DNA of 5,492 nt from an uncultured Collinsella sp. (GTDB taxonomy: Bacteria > Actinomycetota > Coriobacteriia > Coriobacteriales > Coriobacteriaceae): the NCBI GenBank assembly GCA_900553165.1, contig USCN01000099.1, positions 1 through 5,492 on the forward strand. Reading direction: 5' to 3'. Under the pieces are notes generated by a model, which was given only the letters and a program-made list of their open reading frames with translations, searched no databases and was not told where the DNA came from. Every line of letters begins with the position of its first letter. Positions within the stretch are counted from its first letter, which is position 1. Shown here in pieces: positions 5,326 to 5,492 of this stretch. A program made the translations under genes and the position numbers.

Positions 5326-5492
5326 TGGCGGCATTGCAGGTGCTTGACGGCGAGCTGTGGCAGTGGGACACCGGGCGCGAGGTCGAGGTTGTCGGCTGCG
5401 AGCAGGTGCATTTCGCCAAGTCGACCACAGGGACGTGCTACACGGTTGCGGTGGCCGACAGCAAGGCGAAGATTCCCGACGAGCTGCTCCAG
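5325..5492 (+). CDS. N-terminal part of an unrecognised phage structural-region protein (3' truncated)
   Basis: An ATG at 5325 overlaps the portal stop (TGATG), with AAGG (5313-5316) 8 bases upstream in a GAGGAAGGTGATG context, and opens a frame that runs to the window end (56 residues). The visible part reads as alternating short strands: GELWQWDTGREVEVVG, then CEQVHFAKSTTG, TCYTVAVADSKAKIPDELLQ. I recall similar openings (xxWQWDTxR ... VHF ... IPxxLLQ) in phage fibre-like or baseplate-associated proteins of Gram-positive hosts, which suggests a beta-sandwich attachment domain. This is a weak inference, and its place right after the portal would equally fit a head-assembly gene. The rest of the protein is needed to decide. 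Confidence 0.75.
   Translation, partial: MAALQVLDGELWQWDTGREVEVVGCEQVHFAKSTTGTCYTVAVADSKAKIPDELLQ

Noticed and set aside
4375..5334. Long antisense open frame (319 codons) opposite the portal gene
   Set aside because: It mirrors the GC-rich third positions of the portal gene, has low-complexity Val/Leu/Arg composition, no recognisable motif and no supporting ribosome site.

Overview
The window is a stretch of a tailed double-stranded DNA phage or prophage, most likely from a high-GC anaerobic actinobacterium of the Coriobacteriia (Eggerthellaceae or a related family). The host guess rests on the GC-rich codon use, the GTG and TTG starts, and general recall of small zinc-ribbon proteins of this style in coriobacterial prophages. 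It is inference, not a database result. All ten supported coding sequences lie on the + strand. No tRNA, rRNA, CRISPR array or insertion sequence is visible.

Positions 1-1659 hold a tightly packed string of small early or accessory phage genes: a 5'-truncated reading frame, a Cys-rich protein, a mini zinc-ribbon protein, a DUF4406-type (nucleoside 2-deoxyribosyltransferase-like) protein, and two related small proteins, the second with a C-terminal zinc ribbon. Stops and starts overlap at most junctions, which points to one transcript with translational coupling. Positions 1660-2170 hold a gene for a helix-turn-helix plus zinc-knuckle protein. Two strong hairpins lie inside its 5' part, and a textbook intrinsic terminator closes the early unit.

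The 114 bases from the terminator to the next gene are almost entirely symmetrical: a 72-nt imperfect palindrome (31 pairs) followed directly by a second inverted repeat reaching to the small-terminase start. From 2285 onward the order is the classic DNA-packaging module: small terminase, large terminase (ATPase and nuclease motifs intact), SPP1 gp6-like portal, then the start of a protein of unknown role cut by the window edge.

The proteins are recognisable phage families and I see no convincing evidence of a wholly new system. The parts least explained are the palindromic region before the small terminase, which is a candidate packaging site, attenuator or small mobile element, and the HTH/zinc protein with its nested hairpins just upstream.
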